Of a DNA stretch of 64,000 nt, positions 1-11,901 are shown piece after piece. Source of the DNA: Symbiodinium natans (lineage: Eukaryota; Sar; Dinophyceae; Suessiales; Symbiodiniaceae); contig CAJNDS010001735.1 of the NCBI GenBank assembly GCA_905221605.1, positions 185,136 through 249,135 on the forward strand, given 5' to 3'. Below the pieces are notes generated by a model. It ran no database searches. It was not told the DNA's origin and saw nothing but the letters and a program-made list of their open reading frames with translations. The position numbers and the translations under genes were made by a program. Numbering within the stretch: the stretch's first letter is position 1; each line of letters begins with the position of its first letter.

Positions 1-340
1 GGGAGGGGGGAAGGGCAGGGGGGGCAGAGGGGGGGCCCAGGAAGTGGGGGACCCAAAAAACCGTTTTTGGGCTCTGGGGGGGTACCCCCCCAGGGAAAGG
101 ACCACCGAAGGCTTTTGCCCTTGGCTTTAGGGTATTCTCATCAAGAGGAGGATCATGGGGTTCCCTTTGTAAATACAAGGCACCACTTTAGTGGTCCTAA
201 AGCAAGGCTCAGCCCAAGGGGCTGAATTCGACCATTCTCCAATGGCTCCACCCATTGTTTATCCAGTGAAGGTGTTCATCACTGCCGGGTATCTTCTGGG
301 TCCAGGCACCCTAGAAAAGGGTGGGTACGGCCTAAGCAGG
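1..340. other. Unique left edge, no supported gene
   Basis: G-rich start, then unique sequence with a short palindrome (ACCACTTTAGTGGT at about 181). A possible 43-bp plus exon (KVFITAGYLLGP, about 269-311) is too short to call. A TTTAGGG array follows from 352. Confidence 0.35.
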
Positions 341-730
341 CCGGGTGGGAATTTAGGGTTTAGGGTTTAGGGTTTAGGGTTTAGGGTTTAGGGTTTAGGG
401 TTTAGGGTTTAGGGTTTAGGGTTTAGGGTTTAGGGTTTAGGTTTCGGATTTCGGGTTTAGGGTTTGGGGTCTTCTGGGTGTCGGCTTTGGGACCCCAACT
501 TGCAATCCCAGGCGCCAGGCCTTGGAACAAAGAAGCCACCCCAAGCCCAAACCTTCTCATACCCTGAATACCTTACACCCTGAAGCCTACAAAACTAGCT
601 TGAAACTAGTGTTACTTCTTAGTTCAACTTAGTGACGACGAGTTAAGACCTAGTCAAGTGCTAGTCAACCATGACCCCAAACCCTGAACCCTGAGCCTAA
701 ACCCTAAACCCTAAACCCTAAACCCTACAC

Positions 731-2852
731 CGCAAAGAGAGCGCTGAGACTTGGCCGTGGACCGTCTTGGCAGACTGCCCCTTCGTTCCACTCTGCTGGC
801 TCACGGCATAGTGGAACAGGAACTCCTGCCGGGTGCAGGGTTTCGGGTTTAGGGTTTAGGGTTTCGGGTCTAGGGTTTAGGGTTCAGGGTTCAGGGTTTC
901 GGGTTAAGGGCTCTAAGCTTAAGGCTTAGGGTTTAGGGCTTGAGCGCTTAGAGCCTAGGGCGTTAGGGTTTAGGGGGCTTCAGAGTTTAGGGACTCTGGG
1001 GTGTGTTAAGTCTTGAGAACAAGGCTTGAGATCTGGGTTCTAGGGCTTCGGGCCCCGAACCAAGAAAGAGAGAGAGAGAGAGAAAGGGTGCCACAAGGTT
1101 GCCTCTGCTCTTCCTCGCCCACATCAATCCCAACCCTCAAAACCACCGGAAAGCCCCGGAAAGCCCTGGAATCCTCCCCAAAAATCCCCAGAGCCCTAAG
1201 ACCTAAAGCCCTCAACCTTTAGGGTTTCCTAAGCCCTAAAAACCCTAACACACTACAACACTAAAACGCTAGGGTTCCCCAAACCCGAAAACCCTCAAAC
1301 CCTAAAAGCCTAAACCTTAAAACAATAACAAGAATAAAAATGATGATAATCATAATAAAAATATATAATAGCAACAAGAATAATAATAACAATAGTCGCA
1401 ATTATAATAGTAATAACAACAATAATGAACTGCGCCCCAGATCCTGGAACTCCCGCCGCGTCATCGCCGCAGTGGGCGCGGCATGGACGCCCAGCGAGGG
1501 CAAAGCGGCGGCGAGCTGCGGAAGCTCCTGGGAAGGGTAGGGTTTAGGGTTTAGGGTTTAAGGGCTTTTAGGGCTTTTAGGGTTTTTAGGGCTTTTTGGG
1601 TATTTAGGGATTTTAGGCTTTTTAGGGTGTTTAGGGTTTTTTAGTGCTTTTAGGGTTTCTAGGGTTTATAGGGTTTATAGGGTTTATAGGGTTTATAGGG
1701 TTTCTAGGGTTTTTAGGGTTTTTAGGGTCTACAGAGTTTAAAGGGTTTATAGGGTTTATAGGGCTCATAGGGTTTATAGGGTTTATAGGGTTTCTAGGGT
1801 TTTTAGTGTTTTTTTCTGCTTTTTAGGGTTTAGGGTTCAGGGTTGAAAGGGTTTAGGGTTTAGGGTTTGGAGTTTAGGGTGTAGGGTTTGGGGTTTAGGG
1901 TTTAGGTTGGGAGTTGAGGAAGATCCTGAAAAGGGGGGCTTTAGGCTCAGGGCGGTTGAGGGTTTCCGGGTTCAGGGTTTGGAGTTGAGGGTTTCGGGTT
2001 TCAGGCTTAAGGTTTAGGATATCTCGGGTGGTTTGGAGTTTAGGGTGTGGTTTAGGTTTAGGATATCTAGGGAGTTGGAGTTTAGTAGGGGGACTTAGGG
2101 TTTGGGGTTTTACTGCTAAACAGGGCAACGCAAGGCACGAGCCGACAATCGGATCTTGGCTGATGTTCTGCCATCTTTGGAGGATTCTGTGGGATTGATG
2201 GCATCGGCTGACAGCACAACCATCGAGCACCATGGCAGCGATGGATTGGAAGATGCGCTGACAGCTCAAATCGATTGCCGCTTCTCGGCAGACGAGGGAT
2301 CTACACCCTTCGCTGCTGCCACTGCTGCATCTGCTGCCCGTTTGTGCTTCGCTCATCCCCGTCATAGCCGCCATAGCCATAGCCAGGCCCCGCCCCTTGG
2401 CGCCGGCCCCCGAAGCCGCTCTGGTGCTGTGGCATCTGGTGCTGTTGCATCTGCTGCATCCGCTGCATTTGTTCTTCTCTCATCCCCCCGAAGCCGCCGA
2501 AGCCGGCCCCCATGTGGGCCATGTCCATGTGGTGCTGTGGCATCTGGTGCTGTTGCATCTGCTGCATCTGCTGCATTTCTTCTTCGCCCATCCCCCCCCC
2601 GAAGCCGGCCCCCATGTGGCCCATCCTGTCATCTGCTGCGCTCCACTGCTGATGCGTGTCCATGGTCAGGGAAGACTTGCCCTGGAAGATGCCGAAGTTC
2701 TGGAAGCCCAGGCCCAGGAGACCCACGAGCCCGAGCCCCACAGTCACCGCCAGAGCCACCTTCGCCACCTTCCCCCAGCGGAAGCTCGGAGCGATCGGGA
2801 CCTCTTCCTCGGACTGGGAGGGCACGGCCTCGAGATCGAAGGATGCGGCCAT
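731..2852 (-). CDS. Gene model: Met/Gln-rich single-pass membrane protein, 3 exons placed
   Basis: Function not recognised. Exon 1 runs from ATG at 2852 to 2307 (182 codons). It begins MAASFDLEAVPSQSEEEVPI, then has one hydrophobic segment (VALAVTVGLGLVGLLGLGF, about residues 32-50), then two copies of a Met/Gln/Gly/His-rich block containing MQQMQQHQMPQH and GAGFGG. It ends either at an in-frame TAG (2301-2303) or at a donor GTGTAG. Spliced in phase 0 it continues to exon 1431-1527 (ELPQLAAALPSLGVHAAPT) and then 731-825 (FLFHYAVSQQSGTKGQ). The ATG lies just after a pyrimidine-rich stretch and an AG, which would suit a spliced-leader acceptor. Topology suggests a membrane anchor with an exposed low-complexity tail. 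The last joint needs a GA donor (CAG|GATCTG) to keep phase; otherwise its frame is uncertain. Exon 1 is secure; linkage of the others is inference. Confidence 0.6.
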
Positions 2853-3294
2853 GTCCCGAAACTTGCAGAGCTCGTGGCAAGCAAGATGAGCGCGCCTTTT
2901 TGCGCAGAAGCTTGTTAAAAGGCTTGAGCAGAGAAGAGGCAAACAAGCCAGAACGAGAAATCTCTGTGAGAGCAGCCCTGAAACTACTACTTTCTGAAGA
3001 ACCCCCCCCAAAAAAAATAATAGAAGAAAAAGAAAAAGATTTGGGCTTAGCTTGGTAGTGGATTTGCGGCAGCTTGGTGCTTGAACCAGGAAGCCCCCAT
3101 GAACCTTGGCCTTTGAGTTGGGAGGGTCCCCATTTTTCTTGCAGCGCACCAAACCCCTAACCCTAAACCTTAAACCCGAAATCCCAAACTCCAACCCTCC
3201 CGAGGTATCTTAAACCTTAAACCCTAAACCCTGAACTCCAAACCTGAAAGGCCCTAAACCCTAACCCCGAAACCCTAAACCCGACTTCGAGTAC

Positions 3295-3357
3295 CTGTCG
3301 GTGACTTCGGGACTGTGGGCTGAACGCTGAAACCTTCTCCGACCCTCCAGATTCGAG
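3295..3357 (-). CDS. Orphan exon (LESGGSEKVSAFSPQ)
   Basis: 63 bp, 21 codons, open from an AG acceptor to donor CAG|GTACTC. CCCTAAA tract on the left, TTTAGGG on the right. Product unknown; it lies upstream of the membrane protein gene and could be the tail of the preceding gene. Confidence 0.5.
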
Positions 3358-3996
3358 CTTCGGGAGGTTTTAGGGACTTAGGGTTTAGGGTTTCAGGGCT
3401 GCAGGGTTGAAGGGTTAAAGGTTTTCAGGGTTGAAGGGTTGAAGGTTTGAGGGTTTGAGGGGTTTCAGAGAGCTGTCGGGCGAACCCTGCAACAGTGCTG
3501 CTCTGTCCTCCTTGCCCACCTCAGCTGGAGAGGCTGTGTCAAACAGTTGGGCTTAGGCCAGCCGCATTTCAAATCCCAGCCCTAAATCCCATGTAGATCC
3601 TAATCCTGAACCCTAAACCCGAAACCCGAAACCTGCTTCGACTCTGATTTGGGGTCCCTGAAGTGGAACCGCCTTTTCGGGTTTAGGGTCCCAAAACCGC
3701 TAGAGTTTAGGGTTACCCTAAACCCCAAACCCCTAAACCACAAAACCCCCTAAACCCCCTAAGCCCCCTAAACCTGCAAACCCTAAACCCCCAAAACCCT
3801 GAACCGCTTCGCGTTGTAGAAATCTGAAACCCTCCAACCCTCCCAAAGCTTCTCCCGACGTTTTTGGCGCGTCCTTTTCTTGGTATCCCAGGAACCGTAC
3901 TACAGTCAAGGCAATTTTTTTGGGTAAACCCTATAAACCCTAAACCCTAAACCCTAACTGAACCCAAAAAAAGGGCGCAAGGGTACCAGGAGCTAC

Positions 3997-4057
3997 CCCA
4001 AGATATTTGCCTCTGGGAGGCGTATGCTTGGCCGTCCTTCTTTTGCTTTGCGTTCGC
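3997..4057 (-). CDS. Orphan exon (ANAKQKKDGQAYASQRQISW)
   Basis: 61 bp between acceptor CTGCAG and donor G|GTAGCT. Hydrophilic, Lys/Gln-rich. Flanked by CCCTAAA on the left and TTTGGGG on the right. Product unknown. Confidence 0.5.
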
Positions 4058-4839
4058 CTGCAGGGCCCATGTCAGGCTTAGGGGTCTGGGGTTTGGGGTT
4101 TGGGGTTCAGGGGTTTGGGGTTGAGGGTTTCTGGTTTGGGGTTTGAGGCTTATGTGTGTAGGTTGAGAGATTTCAATTGCTCCGCAACCCTACATGCTGG
4201 GTTGGTTTGGCGGGTTTACTCTTGGCCCCAAGCGTACAACCCTCCACTCTGAAACCGAAACCTTAAACCCTCAGCTTGGAATAATCAGGCAGTCAGGATC
4301 GAATAACGACGGATTGGCTATTGAAAATAGCATTTAGGGTTTGGTTTAGCGTTTAGGATGATAGTGAGAAAGTAAGTGGTCTCTTCCAAGCGTTCAGTTG
4401 CAATAGCCGTCAAGGAACGATTTTGAGCACCCTAAACCCTAAACCCTAAACCCTAAACCCTAAACCCTAAACCCTAAACCCTAAACCCTGAACCCTAAAC
4501 AAGCCCCTGCAGGAGTTGTAGGGCTCTTTGTGTGTGGGGGTCTCCCAGCACTGAACCCTAAACCGAACTAGGCAAAAAAAGAGAGAAGGGTCTACAGCCT
4601 TAAGCCTAAGGAGGTGTTTAGGGGTCACTGAAATCTCCGATCCGAAGTCATAGATGAGGGGCTTGAGCCAAATTGGGGCACTATTTTGGGTGGCTCTGTT
4701 GTTGATGGTATCAAGAACGGCCAACAAGTTTAACGTGGATCAAGCCCCACCAATCCCTCACCACCTCCCGAAATCCCCCGAACCCACATGAATTCCCTAA
4801 ACCCTAAACCCTAAACCCTAAAGCCTGTAAACCCCAAAC

Positions 4840-4928
4840 CTCATGAAGTCGCAAAAGCCAGATGCCTTGAAGACTGCCTCTGCCTCTTCGGAGAGCCGCC
4901 CTAGCAGCCCGGGCGAATGGAGGGGCTG
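4840..4928 (-). CDS. Orphan exon (GRLSEEAEAVFKASGFCDFM)
   Basis: 89 bp from acceptor CCCAACAG to donor AG|GTTTGG; a pyrimidine-rich stretch precedes the acceptor. Helical, acidic composition. Likely follows exon 5245-5293 in one gene. Product unknown. Confidence 0.6.
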
Positions 4929-5244
4929 CTGTTGGGTGACTCTTGCTTTGTGCTTTTTGTTGTTTCAGTTTTGTTTCTCTTGGGGGGAGGGGGGTTCGTG
5001 TTTAGATATTTTGAGGGTGGGGGAGGGTTAGGTCATTTTCGGCGAAACCCAATCACAGCAATTTAAGTCCTCAAGCCTGACCCCTGAAGCACCCGAACGC
5101 GAAGAACTCCCCAAAACTCCAAATCTCTAAGCCTCGAAGAAGTCCCTCCTAAACCCGAAACCCTAAACCCTAAACCCCAAACCCTAAACCCCAAACCCTA
5201 AACCCCAAACCCTCAACCCCAGACCCTAAGCCCCTCAGCCCCAC

Positions 5245-5293
5245 CTTCGCGGACCATGGCCATCAGCGCCAGCAGCTTGGGAGCATCGGCCTC
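5245..5293 (-). CDS. Orphan exon (EADAPKLLALMAMVRE)
   Basis: 49 bp, acceptor CTCCCAG, donor G|GTGGGG (an alternative donor inside, ATG|GTCCGC, would keep phase with the next exon). Flanked by CCCTAAA and TTTGGGG/TTTAGGG tracts. Product unknown. Confidence 0.55.
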
Positions 5294-6663
5294 CTGGGAG
5301 CTGGGGTTTGGGGTTTGGGGTTTGGAAGTTGAGGGTTTAGGGTTTAGGGTTTAGGGTTTAGGGTTTAGGGTTTAGGGTTTAGGGTTTAGGGCTTAGGATT
5401 TCGGATTTCGGGTTTCGGATTTCGGATTTCGGGGGTGTTTAGGTTGAGGGCGTTGTGGTTTGCTTTACGGATTTTGGGGTTTCGGGCGGAGCCCATCAAC
5501 CTTCAGACCAACCAGCCCCCAAACTGAAAGCACAAGCCCTCAGACCCTCAGTCTCCAGGGGTTCTACCTTGGACCCTGAAGGTTGTACCCTTGGGTTTTG
5601 GGGGTCCTTGTCTAAGGATCCCTAAAAGGGAATCTAAGGGCCATATTAGGAGTATATTTAAGAGGACCCTTTATAGGGGTACAGCCTTAGGGGTAGCGCT
5701 CCTCCACCGCCCCCGGCAAAGGCTGGGCAGCTGGGGTTGAGTAGCCATCACGGCCTGGCATCCTCGGTGGATTGTGTCGGGCTTTCCCCAAACCCCAAAC
5801 CCCAATCTAGGGTTGAGAGGGCGTCGTAGGGCTGAGGGTTCTAGGACCCTCCCAGGTAGCAGGGTTCGAAGGTTCGATGGGTTTAGGGTTAAGGGTTTCG
5901 GGTTTAGGGTTTAGGGTTTAGGGTTTAGGGTTTAGGGTTTAGGGTTTAGGGTCTTGGGAACAAAGTTTAGGACTTGCAGCTCTTGGCTTAGGGTTTCTAG
6001 GGTTGAGGTGCTTTGTTCCGACTCCACCGGCCGAGGGGCGCGACCCGACGCAGGGAGGAGGGAGGCCAGCGGCGCTGGGACACTGGGGGGGGGGGGGGGG
6101 GGTGGAGAGAGGGAAAATGGCTGCGAGAATGGGGTGGGGGGTTTGATGGGTAGGGTTAGGGTTTTAGGGTTTAGGGTTAGGGTTTAGGGTTTTTAGGGTT
6201 TAGGGTTTAGGGTTTTAGGGTTTAGGGTTTAGGGTTTAGGGTTTAGGGTTTAGGGTTTAGGGTTTAGGGTTTAGGGTTTAGGGTTTAGGGTTTAGGGTTT
6301 AGGGTTTAGGGTTTAGGGTTTAGGGTTTAGGGTTCTTTTAGGGCCTCAGGGCTCAGGGGTTGCAAGATGTCTTCCCTTTTCGAGGTTGCGATTTTAACAA
6401 ATGTGGAACCTCATATTCAGGGTACCCCAACTGGGACCAGCTTTTAGTGAGCCAAACCCTGTAGACCCAACACCCCCAAACCCGCAAACCCTAAAGCCGA
6501 AGACCCAGATGACAAAACTACCCCCAGACTTCTCAATCCTCTGGGGCGACCCCCCCACAACAAGGAAGACTCAGGCGCACCGCCACCTGAACCTCAACCC
6601 CCAAAGCGGGGGAAATTCTCAGAAAATTCGGGCTTAGGATTGCACCCGAATGAGAGAGGTTGC

Positions 6664-6724
6664 CTGCTTTCTTCCAGTGCTTCTTGAAGAGCGCACGCAC
6701 TGGGCTGCCCTCATCCTTCTCTGC
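6664..6724 (-). CDS. Orphan exon (AEKDEGSPVRALFKKHWKKA) with GC donor
   Basis: 61 bp, acceptor CCCAG, donor GCAG|GCAACC. Basic, helical. The donor is GC rather than GT, as in other genes of this window. Product unknown. Confidence 0.6.
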
Positions 6725-7085
6725 CTGGGCTGAAACCTAGGGTTCAGGATCTAGGGTATGGGGTTTAGGGTTTAGGGTTCAGGGTTTAGGGTTGAGGGTT
6801 TAGGGTTGAGGGTTGAAGGTTGGCAGCCGGGCAGAAGCGCTAGGGTCCGCTAGAAGAATTTTCGAAAGCTACGCGCCCACCTTGCAGACTGACCCCGCGG
6901 TCTCTTCCACATGATGGTCCCTCTTGGGTACCCGCAAAACCACCGACTCAAGAGCCTAAACCCTCAAACCCTTCAAACCCCTCAAACCCCCTCAAACCCC
7001 TAAAACCCCTCAAACCCCTCAAGCCCCTCAAGCTTCCCAAACCCCTCAAACCAAACCCAAACTCCCCCTGAAGTTTGAGGTTGAC

Positions 7086-7122
7086 CTGGCCTTCCCAGCG
7101 CCCTCGTGGTACTTGCAGTAGT
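7086..7122 (-). CDS. Orphan exon (YCKYHEGAGKA)
   Basis: 37 bp from acceptor CTGCAG to donor AG|GTCAAC. The Y-C-x-x-H pattern is reminiscent of zinc-binding loops, but the piece is too short to assign a family. Confidence 0.45.
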
Positions 7123-7319
7123 CTGCAGTTCCCCTCCTGCACACGCCGGGGGGGTAAGCCCTAAGGACATCGGTCCAAGCAGCACCTTCATTCTCTGTGG
7201 CCCTCATGCCTTGCAACCTTAACCCCTGAGACCCCTAACCCAAAGCCCATGGAAGGCACCCCAACGCCGTCTAAAACACCCGGTCCCCTTCTGGGGCGCC
7301 CTAAACCCTAAACCCTAAA

Positions 7320-8275
7320 CGTTATGCGGAGATGTAAAATGATGTTGGCACGGTTGAAACAACCTGTGATGCTCTGGCTCAAGACATGGCCAGAGAACAG
7401 CGCCGTGTCAGTAAAAGGAGTAAGCCCGTTTGGTTAAATGCTGGGGGTGTTGGGTTTGGAACCTGTAGCTTCGGCTGGGTTCGTCCGCACCGGACCCCCT
7501 TTTTCCCCGTTTGGATTGGTTCAGGGTTTGGGTGTTCGAACTTTAAAACACTTGTGACCTTGAAGGGTGAGTCCTTCTTTTAGACCCCCTTTTGGTTCCC
7601 CCGTAGGTTATAGCCCAAGATTAGGTTCCCTGCGGTTTGGCTTCAAGGATCAAGGGCTTTAGAAAAGAATTTCATGGAGCCACCACTACTGGTGTCCAAT
7701 GTGACAGGGAAGGCCTCTGGTGGTGCTGGTTAAGGGCGCGGAGAAGCTACAGATTCGGAAAGGCCCAACGAGGAAAGGGCAAGTGTTACTGGTGGAGTTC
7801 ATGGTGAGGGCGCGGCACTTGAGAGCTGGAGAGAAGAAACCTTGGGATGAGGCTGGCGGCGTGGATATTGAACTGGAGGCTGCTGTACTGGAGATCATGA
7901 GAAAAAATGCACTAGGGTCTTCATCTTCGAGTTTCTCTGGGAAGGTGATGGTTGAGCAAAGTGCTCAGACTGAGTTGAGTCTAGCTGATGCGGCGATTCT
8001 TGATCAGTCTCGAAATGTAGAAAATCAGGCGTCTGGCTGTGGAGATATTACAGCGGTGCACTGGAAGAGTCAAAGGCAGTGGAAAAGATGCAGCCGTGAG
8101 CTCGAGACAGACGAGCAGGTTGGCGCTTCTGGGGATCCAACATCTGCTACGCAGGTTCGAGAATCTGCAGTGGATGGAACTGAGTGGGAGGTGCACTTCA
8201 CTGAGGAGGGGAAGCCGCATTAGTGGCAGGAAAAGGTGGTTCGAAGACTGGCACGCTTGTGGACGATTAGGGCTT
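7320..8275 (+). other. Repeat-poor block with a plus-strand open frame (7720-8223)
   Basis: An open frame of 167 codons (7720-8223) encodes a hydrophilic protein with no family I recognise (for example KSQRQWKRCSRELETDEQ). It follows a SINE-like copy and is not bounded by splice sites I can defend. It may be mobile-element sequence or chance; an antisense frame is shorter. I see no other gene in this block. Confidence 0.25.
7517..7606 (+). mobile_element. tRNA-derived SINE-like copy 1
   Basis: About 90 bp, closely similar to 11191-11276. Shared blocks include GGTGTTCGAACTTTAAAA and CTTTTGGTTCCCCCGTA. The B-box-like stretch is degenerate here. Interpretation as a SINE is inference. Confidence 0.45.
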
Positions 8276-8631
8276 TTTAGGGTTTAGGGCTTTTAGGGTT
8301 TAGGGTTCAGGGCGTTTTAGGGCTCAGGGTTTCGTAGGGTTCACGCCTTTTTGGGGTTTAGGGCTTTGGGCTTAGGGCGTTTCTGGGGCTTAGGGCTTTT
8401 TGGGATTAGGGTTTTTTTAGGTTTTAGGACTTTTCAGGGTTTGGGCCTTTAGGGCTTTGTAGGGTTTCGGGTTTTTTATGGTTTTACACACGGATGATTA
8501 CCCCATCTTCGGGTGTGCCCACCCAGCAGGAAAGCGCTATACTCAGCAGGAGGGACGCGCAGGCCTTAAGGGCAGCCTGCAGGTTCTGTTCACACCCCCC
8601 ACGGAGGGCCGAGGGTTGAGGGGGGGGTGGG

Positions 8632-8939
8632 GGGTGGCTTGCCCTGAGTCGCCACAACCACATCTTCCTACATATACGACTACAGCTCACCCTCAACCCG
8701 AACCGCAAAGCAAGCGACGGCTGTGGCCGCGGGCTCCGAGTCTAGGGTTCGGGCTTCGGGCCTAGGGTGAACCGAAACCCGACATCTGAACCCGGTGCCT
8801 CTGGTGACCACCAAGGCACGGGACCTTGGTGGGCCCGGGTTTAGATTTCGGGGGTCAAGGCGGTGCCCTGATTCGCCACAACCAAGTATTCCTACATATA
8901 TGACTAGCAAGCGATGGCTGTGATTGCGGGCTCCGATAA
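8632..8939. repeat. Diverged duplicate pair (8632-8743 and 8858-8939)
   Basis: Both copies carry CGCCACAACCA, then TTCCTACATATA, then GCAAGCGA, GGCTGTG and GCGGGCTCCGA in the same order; copy 2 lacks an internal piece of about 25 bp. No coding frame is shared. Gene-free otherwise. Confidence 0.55.
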
Positions 8940-8959
8940 AACTACAAGACACACAATGC

Positions 8960-9055
8960 ACGCAATACATTCAACACAGACACAGATACAGACACAGACA
9001 GAGAGACACAGACGGAGAGACACGGACACGGACACAGACACAGAGACACGGCAGA
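8960..9055. repeat. Degenerate ACAGA/CGGACA simple repeat
   Basis: Purine-rich plus strand made of ACAGA, GAGACA and CGGACA steps. Non-coding; the Ser/Val/Cys-rich frames over it are artefacts. Confidence 0.7.
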
Positions 9056-9494
9056 GGGACCTCTGCGTCCTGCCTAAAATTGCTTGAACGAAAAAAAACA
9101 CCTCTCTCCCCTCCCCACTCCCCTCCCGTCCACCCCCCCTTTCCCCAAGGACGCTGCGCCAACCGTGCTCGCTTGCCCATGTTCACCAGAACTTGGGCCT
9201 CAAAAAGCGAACCTAGCCAGATCCACAAACCCAAACTTGAAGAGAGCATCCCCGACGGCATTTTATGAATTCGGACCAAACTAACCCCCTGACTAGTTTG
9301 ATCCGAACACGGAAAGTACCTCGCAAAGAACGCCTTCCAGAGGATCCCCCTTCAACGAGCATTCAGGCCCCCACGCACGACCTGCAGCGCTTGCGCTTGG
9401 TCTTCTCCAAGGCTTGCACCGAGCCTTCTGATTGCGGAAGTCTTTGAGCCGTTAAGCTTGCGGATGCACAAGCTGGCTTTCTCGGCCCGACCTC

Positions 9495-9497
<3 letters not shown>

Positions 9498-9535
<38 letters not shown>

Positions 9536-9613
9536 TCCCTCTCCCTCTCCCTCTCCCTCTCCCTCTCCCTCTCCCTCTCCCTCTCCCTCTCCCTCTCCCT
9601 CTCCCTCTCCCTC
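9498..9613. repeat. CT then CCCTCT microsatellite
   Basis: (CT)n runs from about 9498 to 9530 and turns into (CCCTCT)n to about 9613. Non-coding; Arg-Glu and Ser-Leu frames over it are artefacts. Confidence 0.9.
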
Positions 9614-9934
9614 CCCCTCCTCCTCCTCCCAGAAGGTGCCAGGCAAGGGAACTCATGTACTTTCATGGGCTGTAGCGGCTTATTCATAGTTCAACATGTT
9701 CTGCAACCACTGCAATGCTCTTATGAGAGCTGGACAGCCAGCACAGAAAATAATGACACACATGTCACAGCGCTCACCAGCTCATGAAAGCTTTGGCCCA
9801 GTTGCGGATTGTGAGACAGGCGGCGTCTCAACCTCTGCAGGCAATACTCCTGCAGGTCTTCCAGAACCCTGCAAGAAGCATACCTTGCACAAGGGGTGCT
9901 GCTACTGTTGCTCGTGCTGGTGGTGGTGTTTTGG

Positions 9935-10649
9935 TGCTGGTGTGGTGGGTGCTGGTGGGTGCTGGTGGGTGTTGGTGGGTGCTGGTGGGTGTTGGTGGGT
10001 GTTGGTGGGTGTTGGTGGGTGTTGGTGGGTGTTGGTGGGTGTTGGTGGGTGTTGGTGGGTGTTGGTGGGTGCTGGTGGGTGTTGGTGGGTGCTGGTGGGT
10101 GCTGGTGGGTGCTGGTGGGTGTTGGTGGGTGTTGGTGGGTGTTGGTGGGTGCTGGTGGGTGCTGGTGGGTGTTGGTGGGTGTTGGTGGGTGTTGGTGGTG
10201 GTTGAAGGGTGTTGGTGGGTGTGGGTGGGTTGGTGGGGGTGTTGTGGGGGTGGTGTGGTGCTGGTTGGTGGTGTGGTGGGTGTTGGTGGTGCTGGTGGGT
10301 GTTGGTGGTGTTGGTGTGGTTGGTGGGATGGTGGTGTTGGTGGGTGCTGGTGGGTGGTGGGTGTTGGTGGGTGTTGGTGGGTGTTGGTGGGTGCTGGTGG
10401 GTGCTGGTGGGTGCTGGTGGGTGCTGGTGGGTGTTGGTGGGTGTTGGTGGGTGTTGGTGGGTGTTGGTGGGTGTTGGTGGGTGCTGGTGGGTGTTGGTGG
10501 GTGTTGGTGGGTGTTGGTGGGTGTTGGTGGGTGATGGTGGGTGCTGGTGGGTGTTGGTGGGTGCTGGTGGGTGTTGGGGGGTGTTGGCGGGTGTTGGTGG
10601 GTGTTGGTGGGTGTTGGTGGGTGTTGGTGGGTGTTGGTGGGTGTTGGTG
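9935..10649. repeat. 10-bp minisatellite, unit GTTGGTGGGT
   Basis: About 70 units of GTTGGTGGGT, with GCTGGTGGGT as the main variant; a disordered stretch at about 10195-10350 separates two regular blocks. All long open frames here (PTPTNTHQHP or CWWVLVGVGG) are by-products: 10 is not a multiple of 3, so all frames stay open. Regular GGT/GGGT runs could form G-quadruplexes. Confidence 0.95.
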
Positions 10650-11190
10650 AGGCGGCCGGGCAGCCGACAGCAATCTCCAATCTAACTGACATGTTAAACG
10701 CAGGTAGGATGCTGAAGGCTGAGGCTGGGACGCCTTGTGTGCCCCAAGGTGTTCACGGGCAGCGTGCAAGAGCTTCAGCTGACATCTTGCCAACCGTTTT
10801 TGGCGCCATCAGGGCGGAAGCGGTTCTTGACTTTGAGAATCTTCACTTCCTGCCCAAAAACGAAAAAGGTAGAGAAAAGAAAAAACAACAAGGCATCGAA
10901 GAAGACTCTGGGATGTCACGAGGCCGCCCGCGTTGAGGTGAACCGTACAAAGCGTGCTGTGGATATATTTTGCTGGCGGGGATTTTCTGGAGCACTGGCG
11001 GAACTGTTCGCAACTGGCGCTGGTTTTCTCTGTAGGAAGGAAGAATTGGCGTCTTTCTTTTGGCAGTTTATCTGGTGTGGAACTTCACTGGAAAGCCAAG
11101 GAGAGGTGGATGACACTGCGTTTGTGAGAAAGGACCGAAAATTATTCTGAAGTTGGAATGTGGAAAGTGGAAGTGGGGTTTGGGACATGG

Positions 11191-11276
11191 TGGTTCAGGG
11201 CTTGGGTGTTCGAACTTTAAAAACTTGTGACCTTGAGGTTCGAGTCCTTCTTTCATACCCGCTTTTGGTTCCCCCG
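11191..11276 (+). mobile_element. tRNA-derived SINE-like copy 2
   Basis: Second copy of the 7517-7606 element. It holds GGTTCGAGTCC (11238-11248), a match to the Pol III B box, with TGGTTCAGGGCTTGGG upstream as a possible A box. It follows an open plus-strand frame (10737-11150) for which I see no homology. Confidence 0.5.
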
Positions 11277-11357
11277 TACCCTAAACCCTAAACCCTAAAC
11301 CCTAAACCCTGAACCCTGAACCCGGATCCCCTTCTAAGGGGCGCCGCGCCATGTGAC

Positions 11358-11417
11358 GTGGAGCTGGAATTCCTCTGACAGGAGCACGGAGATGGCGGAT
11401 ATCGGCTCGGCCATGAC
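11358..11417 (-). CDS. Orphan exon (VMAEPISAISVLLSEEFQLH)
   Basis: 60 bp, 20 codons, acceptor CTTCAG, donor CAC|GTCACA. CCCTAAA/CCCTGAA tract on the left, TTTAGGG on the right. Product unknown. Confidence 0.6.
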
Positions 11418-11901
11418 CTGAAGGAGGGTTTAGGGTTCAAGGGGGCTGGAGGGTTCAGGATTTAGGGTTGAGGGTTTAGGGTTTAGGGTTTAGGGTCTAG
11501 GGTTGGAAGGCTCAATGAGGGTGAGGGTGTAGGATTCCGGGTTCGGGGTTGAACTCGGGTTCCGCGTGTTTAGGGCCTTGCGCGCCGTTTGTGAATGACC
11601 TTCTCAAAGGCCGAGTCGAGCCCTACGTACTTCAGAGGTTCGCTTAAGGCTTGCCTTAAGTGGTTCTTCGTGGGGGAATGAAGGACTCGGTACCCTCTGC
11701 AGCAAAATCTCTTGGAAGGCAATCAGGGGGCTACAGGGTTCCGAAATTCCGCCGTAAGGTACTTATAAACCCCTACTAGGAACTGGCAAGCTGTTGCAGG
11801 GTGAAGGTTGAGGGCTGCTTTTTCTATAAAGAAGTTGTTTAGGTCAGCTTGCTTTGGGTTTCAAGGTGCTTTTCAGGGTCCCCGCGGAAGCCTCCCTGAA
11901 C

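Noticed and set aside
2156-3058. Plus-strand open frame of 300 codons
   Set aside because: Antisense to the membrane protein exon; composition is Ser/Arg/Pro shadow coding, and the minus frame has a clear transmembrane segment and repeat structure.
9352-9687. Arg/Glu or Gly/Arg-rich open frames
   Set aside because: Translation of the CT/CCCTCT microsatellite.
9721-10793. Open frames of 288-323 codons on both strands
   Set aside because: They translate the 10-bp minisatellite; all six frames are open because of the repeat.
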